A stretch of DNA of 64,000 nt from Vampirovibrio chlorellavorus (GCA_003149345.1 QFWI01000011.1:620001-684000); one strand, 5' to 3'; positions 24,789 to 33,077 are shown, counted from the stretch's first letter. Numbers and translations are program-made. The notes: generated by a model not told the origin, from the letters alone.

Positions 24789-25661
24789 ATGCTGCGAATC
24801 CTGTATACCCTTTGCGACGTCTTGGCCGCCCTGTTTGCGGTTATTTCGCCGGTGGCCATTTTCCACTGGCTGTTGCTTGCGGTAAACAATCGCTTGCTCA
24901 ACCCTTTTCTGGTGCCGCTGACTCAGTTTTTTACGCCCTTAAATGCCAGTGTCCAGCTTTTTATCCAACCGCCTGTCCTGCATTTTAGCGGCCAGGAAAT
25001 TTCCACCACACAAGGGATTGTGGCCTGCGTGTTTACGGCCCTGTTTTTGGGATTGAGTACTCTGTCGGAATATTTTAAGACGATCGAGCAGCGTCAGGAT
25101 CTGGAACATCAGGCCGAACTCCAGCGAATTAGGATGAAACGGTTACAGGCTTTGCAGGAGACTCGGCAAAAAAAGGTGGTGACCAACCGTCGATATCTGG
25201 TGCAGGTTAATTATGACTTTAACCAATGCCCTGCCGGTGGACAATTCCTGGATCAGGGGCCTGCGCGTCAGGCCGGGAAGCCGGTGGATCGCGATTTGGC
25301 TAATTTGACGCTGGAATTTTTATCATTGTCCCAGTCTTTACACTACGCCCTCACTGCTTCCCAGGCCTTGATGAATTACTATGCCACGCTGCGTCCCAAG
25401 GATCCCCAGCCCCCCTTTCGGATTGGCGTCCATACCATTGATCGCGATTTAAGCCCTGAGGCGGCCCTGCAGGAAACGCAGCGGCTGACGTCATTTGCAA
25501 TGGCCAATACCATCGTTTTTTCCCAAACGGTTCGTGATGTGTTGGAGGCGGACGGACAGAGCCTGGCTTACAAGTTTCATTCGATGGGCTTGTATGTCAT
25601 GGGGGGGCAGGAGCTGGAATTGTTCAGGTTGTTTAACGCCAAGCCCAGTTCTTCCTTTTAG
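24789..25661 (+). CDS. Two-helix membrane protein with a degenerate nucleotide-cyclase-like domain
   Basis: Residues 5-35 and about 76-95 of this 290-residue protein are hydrophobic and likely membrane helices. A charged coiled-coil linker follows at about 97-135 (EYFKTIEQRQDLEHQAELQR). The soluble part resembles the C-terminal half of class III adenylyl/guanylyl cyclase domains: FRIGVHTIDRDLSPEAALQE, ANTIVFSQTVRDVLEADG, then HSMGLYVMGGQELELFRLF, like the usual LG-LKG-l-lY-l ending. The catalytic metal-binding aspartates are not recognisable, so it is probably a sensor or structural domain. This reading rests on pattern similarity. It lies alone downstream of mqnC. Confidence 0.5.
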   Translation: MLRILYTLCDVLAALFAVISPVAIFHWLLLAVNNRLLNPFLVPLTQFFTPLNASVQLFIQPPVLHFSGQEISTTQGIVACVFTALFLGLSTLSEYFKTIEQRQDLEHQAELQRIRMKRLQALQETRQKKVVTNRRYLVQVNYDFNQCPAGGQFLDQGPARQAGKPVDRDLANLTLEFLSLSQSLHYALTASQALMNYYATLRPKDPQPPFRIGVHTIDRDLSPEAALQETQRLTSFAMANTIVFSQTVRDVLEADGQSLAYKFHSMGLYVMGGQELELFRLFNAKPSSSF

Positions 25662-25803
25662 ACCCTCTACCTAGCCCATCTACGGGAGTGGGGTGTAAGC
25701 CAGCTTCAAAGGCTGGCTGAGGCATTTCCAGTGGGCTTTGTTCTTGCGGGGTGTAATGAATTTGTTACACGACTTGAGGCAAGAGGCAATCCTGCCTTTT
25801 TGA

Positions 25804-25833
25804 TTGTTTTTATTTCATTGGCTGAACTATATT
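25804..25833 (+). promoter_or_regulatory. Candidate promoter of the small gene at 25943
   Basis: TTGTTT, 18 bases, then TATATT, about 110 bases before the start. An AGCCAGC/GCTGGCT hairpin (25698-25718) without a T-run lies upstream. Confidence 0.35.
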
Positions 25834-25942
25834 TTCAGGATTACCCGAGAGAGTTAATGAATGGATTGATGGCGAAATATAGTCAGCATTGGCTTATTCT
25901 TTTTTTAGACCCATCAATCTGAATTTTTGGAGGACAACGGTA

Positions 25943-26209
25943 ATGTCAGTACCAGGCGGCTTTTTTTTCCCAAACCCCGCTTTGCTTCAGGGTGTTTTTC
26001 CCCTGTTACCCAGTGGACAACGGGCAGCGTTTTCACAGGATCTTGGGGCGTTGCTGTTTTTTACCAGCGGACAACCATTGCCCACTGCGTTTTATCCACA
26101 GTTTCCTCCATTTGCCTTTAATTCCCAGTTCACCAGCATTTTCGATGCGCCTTTTCAGGGCGTCCAATTGTTCCCCGGTAGCGGCACCAACCTGTTTCTG
26201 GGTGGCTAA
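25943..26209 (+). CDS. Small Phe/Pro-rich orphan protein
   Basis: This 88-residue protein is unusually rich in Phe, Pro, Gly and Gln (GGFFFPNPALLQGVFPLLP, FYPQFPPFAF) and has almost no charged residues. There is no classical signal peptide. GGAGGA lies 8 bases before the ATG, one of the best ribosome-binding sites in the window, which argues that it is translated. Composition suggests a disordered or aggregating surface or structural peptide. I recognise no family. It converges with trpS. Confidence 0.55.
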   Translation: MSVPGGFFFPNPALLQGVFPLLPSGQRAAFSQDLGALLFFTSGQPLPTAFYPQFPPFAFNSQFTSIFDAPFQGVQLFPGSGTNLFLGG

Positions 26210-26359
26210 AGCCAGGAACGCAAGCGTATAAAATTTTTGCTGGCTTTTTGCTGGCTATGCAGATTCGTCAACTGACAACAGACCCTTATTGTCCCCTTTT
26301 GGCAGCGTGTGTCCCTGACTACGCTGTTTTCTTTTTTTCTTCGGGTTGTCGGTCAGGGT

Positions 26360-27418
26360 TTAAAACAGTTTCATTAAATTCTTCACTTGCTGAAGGGTTT
26401 CCTGACAACGGATCCGGGCTTGCTCGCCACCCGTTTTCAGAAGGGCCTCCACTTGGGCTTTGTCAGCGGCGTATAGGGCTCGACGCTCTCGCAGGGGAGC
26501 CATTTGCGCGTTGATCAGTTCACCCAGCTGTTTCTTGCAATCCATACAGCCACGACTGGCGGAACGGCACTCTTCAGCGGTCAGTGCCTGGGCGCTGGCA
26601 TCGGCAAAGGCCTGATAGTATTTGTAAACCACTTCGCAGTTTTCAGGGGCTCCAGGGTCGGTGCGTTTGACCCGGGCCGGATCGGTAATGGCCGTTTTCA
26701 CCTTGCTCCAGGTTTCATCGGCGGTATCGCTCAGGTAAATGGCATTGTTGAAGGATTTCCCCATTTTTCGGCCATCCAGACCAATCAGCATGGGCGTGTC
26801 GGTCAACAGGGGGCGGGGCTCGGCGAATAGGTCGGCTTGGTAGAGATGGTTAAAGCGGCGGGCAATGTCTCGGGAAATTTCCAGGTGGGCCAGTTGGTCT
26901 TTGCCCACCGGCACCAAACCGGCCCGAACCGAGAGAATATCAACGGTTTGCAGCACCGGATACCCCAACAGCCCGTAAGACAAATCCTCGTGCAACATGG
27001 CCACCATGTCCTTAAGCGTGGGATCAGTTTGTACCCACTTGGCCGGGGTAATCATGCTGAGCAACAGGTGCAGTTCGGCGATTTCGGGAATGGAAGACTG
27101 CACAAACAGGGTGGCTTTTTGAGGGTCAATTCCCGCTGCCAGCCAGTCCAGGGCCATTTCAATGATGTTTTCTCGCAAGCTGGCGGTGTCATCATACTTG
27201 GTCGTCAAGGCATGCCAGTCGGCGATGGAAAAAAAGCAGGGATACTGATCTTGTAGGGTGACCCAGTTTTTAAGAACCCCCATGTAATGCCCCAGGTGGA
27301 GCTTTCCGGTGGGGCGCATGCCAGACATGACCACTTTGGCCGAAGCGGGCAGCTTTTCAATTTCTTTCAGGTTGAGAATTTCAGTGGGGGCGGGGGGGGA
27401 TTGGTTTGGCTCAGTCAT
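26360..27418 (-). CDS. trpS: Tryptophanyl-tRNA synthetase
   Basis: TrpRS charges tRNA-Trp; the cognate tRNA gene is at 56801 in this window. The 352-residue class I synthetase has VMSGMRPTGKLHLGHYMG containing the HIGH-like HLGH, the segments FFSIADWHALTT and PVGKDQLAHLEISRDIA, and the signature GRKMGKSFNN in the KMSKS position. A Pro/Ser-rich N-terminal extension of about 15 residues is unusual. The ATG at 27418 has no ribosome-binding site but lies 10 bases after a perfect TATAAT with a good -35, so the message is leaderless or nearly so. Longer frames would start inside the promoter. Confidence 0.95.
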   Translation of the reverse strand: MTEPNQSPPAPTEILNLKEIEKLPASAKVVMSGMRPTGKLHLGHYMGVLKNWVTLQDQYPCFFSIADWHALTTKYDDTASLRENIIEMALDWLAAGIDPQKATLFVQSSIPEIAELHLLLSMITPAKWVQTDPTLKDMVAMLHEDLSYGLLGYPVLQTVDILSVRAGLVPVGKDQLAHLEISRDIARRFNHLYQADLFAEPRPLLTDTPMLIGLDGRKMGKSFNNAIYLSDTADETWSKVKTAITDPARVKRTDPGAPENCEVVYKYYQAFADASAQALTAEECRSASRGCMDCKKQLGELINAQMAPLRERRALYAADKAQVEALLKTGGEQARIRCQETLQQVKNLMKLF

Positions 27419-27427
27419 AATGGCCCC

Positions 27428-27456
27428 ATTATAGGGGAAGCGCCGTCGCCTGTCAT
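27428..27456 (-). promoter_or_regulatory. Promoter of trpS
   Basis: On the minus strand ATGACA, 17 bases, then TATAAT. The likely transcription start (A at 27421 or the A of the ATG at 27418) leaves at most about 3 bases of leader. Confidence 0.75.
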
Positions 27457-27519
27457 TGGCGCATTCTGAAATGTTTGACTTACAGCCATCATCCAAAGCG
27501 ATTCCACGGTTTTTGCGCA

Positions 27520-27551
27520 CTGAACGCAGTTTTAAAAACGGTTTGTGAAGG
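27520..27551. repeat. Partial relative of the 3994-4158 palindromic element
   Basis: CTGAACGCAGTTTT is identical to the reverse complement of 4033-4046 inside the palindromic element. The next 18 bases match at 12 positions, ending in GTGAAGG. No intact arms are present here, so this would be a decayed fragment. Chance similarity cannot be excluded. Confidence 0.3.
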
Positions 27552-27579
27552 GATACGCGCTTAAAATTTTGCGTGGCGT

Positions 27580-28218
27580 TTAATTCTGTGTGGAAATGGG
27601 GCCGCTGGCTTCCAGTTGGGCCAGGATTTCTGTGCGGGGCAGGGGCTGGGGGCCTTTTGCCGTGGAAAGCGATTTACCACGCAGATTTTTTAAAGCCCGC
27701 CGTGCTTTGCGAATTTCGGGATCGGGGACTTCCCAGAGTTTTCCCAGAGAGTCTTTGACTCGAAAATGCCCTAGCACCTGACTTAAGTCGGCCTCGTTTT
27801 CTGTAATGCCGGGAACGCGAATCAGTTCACGGGCGTTTAAGGCATGCGGCAAGGGAGAGGCTTGCGTTTGCAGGCGAATGAACTCGCTGCCAATAAGGCG
27901 GGGTTTGTTGTAGCCAATATCCCTTACCACCACGGGCTCCTGGCCCACGTTGGACACAATGGCGCACAGGGCAGGCTCCCCATCCGGGCCGGATTCCACG
28001 GTCAGCTCTACTTTGAGTTTGCCTTGTCGGGCCCGCTCCTTGTAAATATCCCACAGGAAATCCAGGAATTTAAAGGCCAGGGTAAGCAGTAAACCGATGG
28101 AGGTCAGTAAAATACTGGTGGTGCCTACCGGTTCGGTGGCCCACATGTGGTTCAGGACTTCCAGGCCATAGACCGGGTCTACCAGAATACGGTGGTTTAA
28201 CAAATGGAAAGCAAGCAC
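27580..28218 (-). CDS. Membrane-anchored hypothetical protein
   Basis: This 212-residue protein has one hydrophobic helix at about residues 32-52 (TSILLTSIGLLLTLAFKFLD). A soluble part with a beta-rich segment (KLKVELTVESGPDG, ALCAIVSNVGQEPVVVRDI) follows, and then a basic, Pro-containing tail. The beta-rich part resembles the small immunoglobulin-like domains found in many uncharacterised membrane proteins. The GTG start has GGAGA 7 bases upstream. It precedes the prepilin peptidase and sigma genes only in the sense of lying downstream of them on the same strand. Function unknown. Confidence 0.6.
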   Translation of the reverse strand: MLAFHLLNHRILVDPVYGLEVLNHMWATEPVGTTSILLTSIGLLLTLAFKFLDFLWDIYKERARQGKLKVELTVESGPDGEPALCAIVSNVGQEPVVVRDIGYNKPRLIGSEFIRLQTQASPLPHALNARELIRVPGITENEADLSQVLGHFRVKDSLGKLWEVPDPEIRKARRALKNLRGKSLSTAKGPQPLPRTEILAQLEASGPISTQN

Positions 28219-28378
28219 GATACATCTCCAACGTGAGGACGGATGGGCGGTTGAGAGAGGGCTTACGGAAATTAAAACCGATAGCTAAGATAAGTAAGAT
28301 GGGTAAATTGATGAATCTCAATGAAGAGATTAACACAAAAAATGGCCCACGGCATGCCAAGCGCAAGCGCCGTTTTGA

Positions 28379-29407
28379 CTAGTGCCTGAATAAGTAGTGC
28401 TGGTACCAGCCAATCAGGTCATTTCCCCAGAACAGGGACACCAGAATACCGATAATCAGGGCGGGGCCCAGGGGCAAGTAGGTAAACGTTTGGGCGATGC
28501 GTACCTGCTTGAGGAACACCAGCAGCGAAATCAGCGAGAGTATCAGGCAGCCCAGGCTAATCCAGACCGTCGTTTCCGCAGGAAGGCCGGAATTCATTAA
28601 TAGCAGCGGACTGGTACCACAGGCTAAGGCCACCGCCCCGGAGACGAGGGAAACATACTGCTTATTTTGAATCCACTGAATGATTAGCAAGGGAATGGCT
28701 GGAATGGTTTGGGCCAGAAACCCCAACCCCAGGGATAAAACCGTCAGGGGCCAGCCTAAAAAGGCCCCGGCTCCCATCATTAAAAAGGTATCTCCATGGC
28801 CAAACCCTTCTGTTCCAAAGAAAAATAGCGAAAGCAGAATCATTCCCTCAAAGAAAACCAGCGAAATGAGCATGGCCAGCAGGGCCGAAGTGATGGCTTC
28901 GGGCACATGCAGCACCAGGGAGCCCAGATCCAGGGTGAAGGCGGTTCCCTCAACCCCGCCCAAATTCAGCAGGCTGTAGAGTAGTCCTGCCGGAATGAGC
29001 ATGTAGATGGAGTTGAAGTTGAAAATCAGGCTTTCCCGTAGGTCGGTGATAAAAATGACAATCAGGTTGGCAATCATGAACATTAAAAAAGCCGATTGCC
29101 AGCTTAGGCCAAAATACCAGACGGTAAAGCAGAACAAGAGCGCTGTGGCTAGCTCGATGAGCGGGTACTGAATGCTAATGGGGGCCTTGCAGCTGTGGCA
29201 TTTCCCCCCCAGTAGCAAATAACTGACCACGGGAATGTTATCAATGGGGCGGAGTTTGGTGTCGCACTGGGGGCAATGGGAGGGCGGCAACACAATGGGC
29301 TCATCGGCCAGAAATCGCAGGGCCATGACATTCAAAAAGCTGCCCACGCACAGCCCGACAATAAAAATGAAGGGAATCCAGAAGGCCTGTGTAACGGGGT
29401 CAAACAC
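28379..29407 (-). CDS. Prepilin peptidase (type IV leader peptidase, PulO/PilD-like)
   Basis: This A24 family aspartic peptidase cleaves leader peptides of type IV pilins and may methylate the new N-terminus. The 342-residue protein has several membrane helices and the N-terminal zinc-binding domain with Cys45, Cys48, Cys70 and Cys73 (HCPQCD, KCHSCK). The catalytic aspartates are Asp122 (ITDLRES) and Asp206 in GFGHGDTFLM, matching the GxGD motif. It is the only prepilin peptidase in the window, so it may process the pilin at 53837 and possibly the Flp pilin at 49653. It lies 72 bases downstream of a SigF-like sigma gene on the same strand. Confidence 0.9.
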   Translation of the reverse strand: MFDPVTQAFWIPFIFIVGLCVGSFLNVMALRFLADEPIVLPPSHCPQCDTKLRPIDNIPVVSYLLLGGKCHSCKAPISIQYPLIELATALLFCFTVWYFGLSWQSAFLMFMIANLIVIFITDLRESLIFNFNSIYMLIPAGLLYSLLNLGGVEGTAFTLDLGSLVLHVPEAITSALLAMLISLVFFEGMILLSLFFFGTEGFGHGDTFLMMGAGAFLGWPLTVLSLGLGFLAQTIPAIPLLIIQWIQNKQYVSLVSGAVALACGTSPLLLMNSGLPAETTVWISLGCLILSLISLLVFLKQVRIAQTFTYLPLGPALIIGILVSLFWGNDLIGWYQHYLFRH

Positions 29408-29478
29408 GTTTTTTCTCTCTCTATCGGTCTATCGCGGGCGCAGCGGCTTACAACGGGCGGGGCAGATGAGAAGCAACG

Positions 29479-30369
29479 CTACTGGGAAGCGCCCTGATCC
29501 GCTTTGAGGGTTTGGGACAATAAATCCAATGCTTTGCGTAATCGGCGGCTCACCTGCATTTGAGAGATTCCCAGGCGCTCGGCGATTTCCGTTTGGCTGA
29601 GGTCTTCGTAGTAGGTCATGGTGATCACATCCCGAAGATCGGGCTTCAGGTTGGCCATGGCCCGTTCAATGACCAGCCGGTTTTCGTGGGTTTCCCGGAA
29701 TTCGTTCTGGGCGTGGTCAACCAGCCGCTCCATGTACATGGTTTCGTTGCCGCCGTTGTCATTAACCAAATATTGATCCAGAGAAACCGGCAGCCGGCGG
29801 CGCTCAATATCCTGGGCCTGGGTAATCTTGGTGACCGGGCATTGTAATTCCTCGGCGATTTCCAGGTCGGTGGGGGTGCGCCCCAGATGTTCGGTCAGCT
29901 TGTGGACAATTTGATTGATGCGGTAGTACAGCTCATACATCTGTCGGGGGGCTTTGATCATGGCCGTTTTATCCCGGAGATAATGCCGGATTTCCCCGGT
30001 GATAAAGTAGGTGGCGTAGGTCTTAAAGCTACTACCCACCAGGGGGTTGAATTTATCAATGGCCTTTAACAGGCCAATATTGCCCACCTGTATCAGGTCT
30101 TCCACTGGATCCGAGCTTCGCCGGGCCAGTCCATGGGCAATTTTTTTGACATAGGGCATCACCCGGGCCACAATCTGATCGCGCAATTTTTCCTTGCTTT
30201 GGGCGTCCAAATCACAGCTTAAATAACTATGGAGTAAGTCTTCCAGATCGCTGGAGAATATATCTTCCGAAGATGCTCTGGTTGGCGTACTGCTCACGAA
30301 GTCACCGTCCTCTAACTCACTCAGCTGTGGATCATAGTCGCGGCTCTCCAGGTGAAATGGGTCAAACAC
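29479..30369 (-). CDS. SigF/SigB-like group 3 sigma factor
   Basis: This sigma-70 family protein (about 296 residues) has regions 2 to 4 of the SigB/SigF/FliA type: region 2 DLIQVGNIGLLKAIDKFNPL, then FKTYATYFITGEIRHYLRDK; region 3 KLTEHLGRTPTDLEIAEEL; and region 4 LSQTEIAERLGISQMQVSRR. In cyanobacteria SigF-like factors control pilus and motility genes. The adjacent downstream gene is a prepilin peptidase, which fits. The start is uncertain: the open frame extends to 30429, but that part contains the -10 box, so a GTG at 30369 or TTG at 30378 is more likely. No anti-sigma gene is next to it. Confidence 0.85.
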   Translation of the reverse strand: MFDPFHLESRDYDPQLSELEDGDFVSSTPTRASSEDIFSSDLEDLLHSYLSCDLDAQSKEKLRDQIVARVMPYVKKIAHGLARRSSDPVEDLIQVGNIGLLKAIDKFNPLVGSSFKTYATYFITGEIRHYLRDKTAMIKAPRQMYELYYRINQIVHKLTEHLGRTPTDLEIAEELQCPVTKITQAQDIERRRLPVSLDQYLVNDNGGNETMYMERLVDHAQNEFRETHENRLVIERAMANLKPDLRDVITMTYYEDLSQTEIAERLGISQMQVSRRLRKALDLLSQTLKADQGASQ

Positions 30370-30414
30370 TCGTTCCAATACGGGGCCAGCGGCGAAATAA
30401 AAGATGTTATCGGC

Positions 30415-30423
30415 ATTATAGCA
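30415..30423 (-). promoter_or_regulatory. Extended -10 promoter of the SigF-like gene
   Basis: The minus strand reads TGCTATAAT, a perfect TATAAT with the TG extension. No convincing -35 is seen. Transcription would begin near 30408. Confidence 0.6.
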
Positions 30424-30582
30424 TCGCAAGGGCGATGGCCCTTTCCTAAAGATGGTTGATTTTTTCGGGCGGGTTGTAATACAAATTAAGGAACGAAACG
30501 GTGTTCCCTGTTTTCAAAATGACCAAAGCGTTTCAATATTTGGCCAAAAACAGGGATTTTAAACGAAAGGTTTGTAGTCCGC

Positions 30583-31482
30583 TTGGAACTCACCCACTCT
30601 GTAACCGAGTCCAAAAAGCCCAAAACCATACTGGTGGCAGAACATTCCGGTTTTTGCCACGGGGTTCAAAAGGCTGTTGATAAAACGCTGGCGGTTGGGG
30701 AAAGCAGTGATAAGCCTGTCTATGTCTTGGGACAGCTGATTCATAACCAGCAAGTGATTGATCATCTGGATGCCAAGCACATTAAAACGGTTTCCTCCCT
30801 GGAGGAGGTTCCGCCGGGCAGTGTTTGCGTCATTCGCACCCACGGCGCCCCACCGGAGATGGTCGATGAGGCTCTGGCTAAAGGCATTGAAGTGTCGGAC
30901 GCCACCTGTCCCGATGTTCGCCTGGTGCAGAACAAGGCCATTCAGCTGGCAGAGGAAGGCTACACCGTGGTGATCGTGGGAAAAGAAGAGCATCCCGAGA
31001 TTATTGGTATCAAGGCATACTCCCAGCGGGTGCCGGGGGCTAGAATTGTGGCCATCAACAAGGTGGATGAGATCACCGAGAAGCTGAAGGATGTGCCCCG
31101 TCGCCGGATTGGTGTGGTCTCTCAAACCACCCAGATGGAAGAAAATTTCTTTGAGATGGTCAAAGAGCTGTCCAAGGTGGCCAAAGAGCTGAAGGTATTT
31201 AACACCATTTGTCCTGCCACTTATTTTCGGCAAAACTCCGCCCTGGAGTTGACCGGTAAAGTGGAGTTCATGGTGGTCATCGGTGGGAAAAATAGCGCCA
31301 ACACCACGCATTTGGCAGAAATTTGCCGGGCGGAAGGCACGGAAACCATTCACATTGAGACGTACAAAGAACTGGAAGGGTGCGAAGCCTTGCAAAAGGC
31401 TAATATTATCGGCGTCACCGCCGGGGCTTCCACACCGGACTGGTTGATTCAGGAGGTTCTGGAGTACCTGCAAACGCTTTAA
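30583..31482 (+). CDS. ispH: 4-hydroxy-3-methylbut-2-enyl diphosphate reductase
   Basis: IspH (LytB) is the last enzyme of the MEP pathway and reduces HMBPP to IPP and DMAPP with a [4Fe-4S] cluster. The 299-residue protein has the three cluster cysteines in GFCHGVQKAVDK, DATCPDVR and NTICPATYFRQ, plus VIRTHGAPPE, GKEEHPEIIG and GVTAGASTPDWLI. The start is a TTG with only a distant AAAGG; no ATG or GTG lies close before the conserved LVAEHSGFCHG core. An S1-domain gene follows after 46 bases on the same strand. Some clostridia fuse IspH to S1, so this neighbourhood is conserved in a looser form. Confidence 0.95.
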   Translation: MELTHSVTESKKPKTILVAEHSGFCHGVQKAVDKTLAVGESSDKPVYVLGQLIHNQQVIDHLDAKHIKTVSSLEEVPPGSVCVIRTHGAPPEMVDEALAKGIEVSDATCPDVRLVQNKAIQLAEEGYTVVIVGKEEHPEIIGIKAYSQRVPGARIVAINKVDEITEKLKDVPRRRIGVVSQTTQMEENFFEMVKELSKVAKELKVFNTICPATYFRQNSALELTGKVEFMVVIGGKNSANTTHLAEICRAEGTETIHIETYKELEGCEALQKANIIGVTAGASTPDWLIQEVLEYLQTL

Positions 31483-31506
31483 ACTCCAGTCAACGTTACA
31501 GTTAGC

Positions 31507-31527
31507 AATCAAAAAGGAATTTTGATT
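31507..31527 (+). promoter_or_regulatory. Hairpin with the ribosome-binding site in its loop
   Basis: AATCAAAA and TTTTGATT form an 8-bp stem around the loop AGGAA, which contains the only ribosome-binding site of the S1 gene starting one base later at 31529. This could regulate its translation. Confidence 0.55.
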
Positions 31528-31528
31528 A

Positions 31529-32608
31529 ATGGGAATGACCACACTATTAGAAACGTCGGATGAAATGCGCCAAAGCTTTGCCGACTTGCTGGAAAAAAGT
31601 TTTGAAACCGCTTTAAAGCCAGGCACCATTGTGGTTGGTGAGGTTTTGAAACTGGAAAAAGATGGCATGACGGTAGATATCGGCGGCAAGTCCGAGGGTG
31701 TCGTTCCCATGAAGGAAGTTCCCGGTTGCTACAGCCTGGATGACCTGAAAGCTCAGTACAAACCCGGCCAGGTGCTGGAGTTGTTCCTCCTCAGCCAGCA
31801 CGATGGCGCCGATGAGACCCGTGCCCACTACACCCTGTCCATCCGTCGGGTAGCCATGTGGAAAAACTGGGATCGCCTGATGGAGCTGCGGGATTCCCGT
31901 GAAATCGTGGAAACCACCGTTAGCGGCACCACCAAGGGTGGGGTTATCGTTAACATTCTGGGCTTCAAAGGCTTTATTCCCGCCAGCCAGTTGCGGGTGG
32001 CCAAAACCCTGCACGATTTGGTTGGTGATGCCTTGCCCGCCAAAATTCTGGAAGTGGACAAGCACAAAAACAAGCTGATCCTAAGCCACCGGGAAGCCGT
32101 GTTTGAGCAAAAAGCCAAAATGCGCGCCGAAACCATTGGCAAGCTGAACGAAGGCGATGTGGTAGAAGGCGAAATCGTCAAGATCACCGACTTCGGGGTG
32201 TTTGTCGATATCAATGGTATCGATGGTTTGCTGCCGCTGTCTGAAATTACCTGGCGTCGGATTCAGCACCCTTCCGAAGTACTGACCCTGGGCGAGCGCC
32301 TAACGGTTCGCGTGCTGACCGTGGATCGCGATTTACAGCGCATCAGCCTCAGTCTGAAACGCTTGCAGCCGGACCCTTGGGTCTCCGTGAATGAGCAGTT
32401 CAAGGTGGGCGAAGTGCTGAACGGTCGCATTTCCAAGTTGCTCAACTCCGGTGTGCTGGCTGAATTGGCCCCCGGCGTGGAAGCGTACTGCGCCTACGAC
32501 AACAGTGGACGTCAGTACTTCCTGACCGAAAGCTACAGCTTCCGCATTGTGTCCATCTTTGCCGGTGAGCGCAAAATCACTTTGGAGTTCCAAGGTCCCG
32601 CCCAATAG
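31529..32608 (+). CDS. S1-domain protein, second S1 paralogue
   Basis: This 359-residue protein has S1 repeats in series: GEVLKLEKDGMTVDIGGKSE, then TVSGTTKGGVIVNILGFKG, EGEIVKITDFGVFVDINGID, and a fourth that is degenerate (LNGRISKLLNSGVLAELAPG) with a divergent end. It could be ribosomal protein S1, a translation factor or an RNA-binding regulator; the gene at 4222 has the more regular fourth repeat. It follows ispH closely. A hairpin exposes its ribosome-binding site in the loop, which recalls the self-regulation of S1 synthesis in E. coli. Cyanobacteria also carry more than one S1-like protein. Confidence 0.8.
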   Translation: MGMTTLLETSDEMRQSFADLLEKSFETALKPGTIVVGEVLKLEKDGMTVDIGGKSEGVVPMKEVPGCYSLDDLKAQYKPGQVLELFLLSQHDGADETRAHYTLSIRRVAMWKNWDRLMELRDSREIVETTVSGTTKGGVIVNILGFKGFIPASQLRVAKTLHDLVGDALPAKILEVDKHKNKLILSHREAVFEQKAKMRAETIGKLNEGDVVEGEIVKITDFGVFVDINGIDGLLPLSEITWRRIQHPSEVLTLGERLTVRVLTVDRDLQRISLSLKRLQPDPWVSVNEQFKVGEVLNGRISKLLNSGVLAELAPGVEAYCAYDNSGRQYFLTESYSFRIVSIFAGERKITLEFQGPAQ

Positions 32609-32647
32609 GGCAGGCCTTGGGCCTCTGGCTCTAAAACCCTCACTCAT

Positions 32648-32676
32648 TTGACACGGTTTTTTGGTGTTGGTATATT
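32648..32676 (+). promoter_or_regulatory. Promoter of rplU-rpmA
   Basis: A perfect TTGACA, 17 bases, then TATATT. The 75-80 base leader before rplU could hold a regulatory structure, but I could not identify one. Confidence 0.75.
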
Positions 32677-32759
32677 GATTCCTCACTTCAGCCGTCACCA
32701 TCGAGATCTGTGTCCCGCAATTGTACGGTTAGATTCCCCTCAACAAAGGTATTAAACAC

Positions 32760-33077
32760 ATGTTAGCTATTGTGGATTTGAACGGAAAACAATATCAGGT
32801 TCAAGAAGGTCGTTACATCGATGTGGATTTGTTGCCCAAAGATGTGGATGAGACTTTTGAAATCGGCAACGTTTTAATGGTCGTTGACGGCGAAAAATCC
32901 CTGGTGGGCGCTCCTTATGTGAGCGGTGCCACTGTCAAGGCCAAAGTGCTTCGCCACTTCCGTGGCCCTAAAGTGCTGGTTTACAAAATGCGCTGCAAAA
33001 AAGGGTACCGCCGCAAAAATGGCCACCGTCAGAGCTATACCCAAATTCAGATCGAAGGGTTGAATCTGCCGAAGTAA
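32760..33077 (+). CDS. rplU: 50S ribosomal protein L21
   Basis: L21 is a 23S rRNA-binding protein of the large subunit. The 105-residue protein matches the family along its length: MLAIVDLNGKQYQVQEGRYI, then VLMVVDG, GAPYVSGATVKAKVL and the basic C-terminal KMRCKKGYRRKNGHRQSYTQ. AAAGGT lies before the ATG. It is followed by rpmA after 64 bases in the usual order, with a strong upstream promoter and a shared terminator. Confidence 0.95.
   Translation: MLAIVDLNGKQYQVQEGRYIDVDLLPKDVDETFEIGNVLMVVDGEKSLVGAPYVSGATVKAKVLRHFRGPKVLVYKMRCKKGYRRKNGHRQSYTQIQIEGLNLPK

Noticed and set aside
30559..31710. A 383-codon minus-strand open frame across ispH and the second S1 gene
   Set aside because: It is the antisense shadow of two well-supported genes, with His/Asn-rich composition and no domain.
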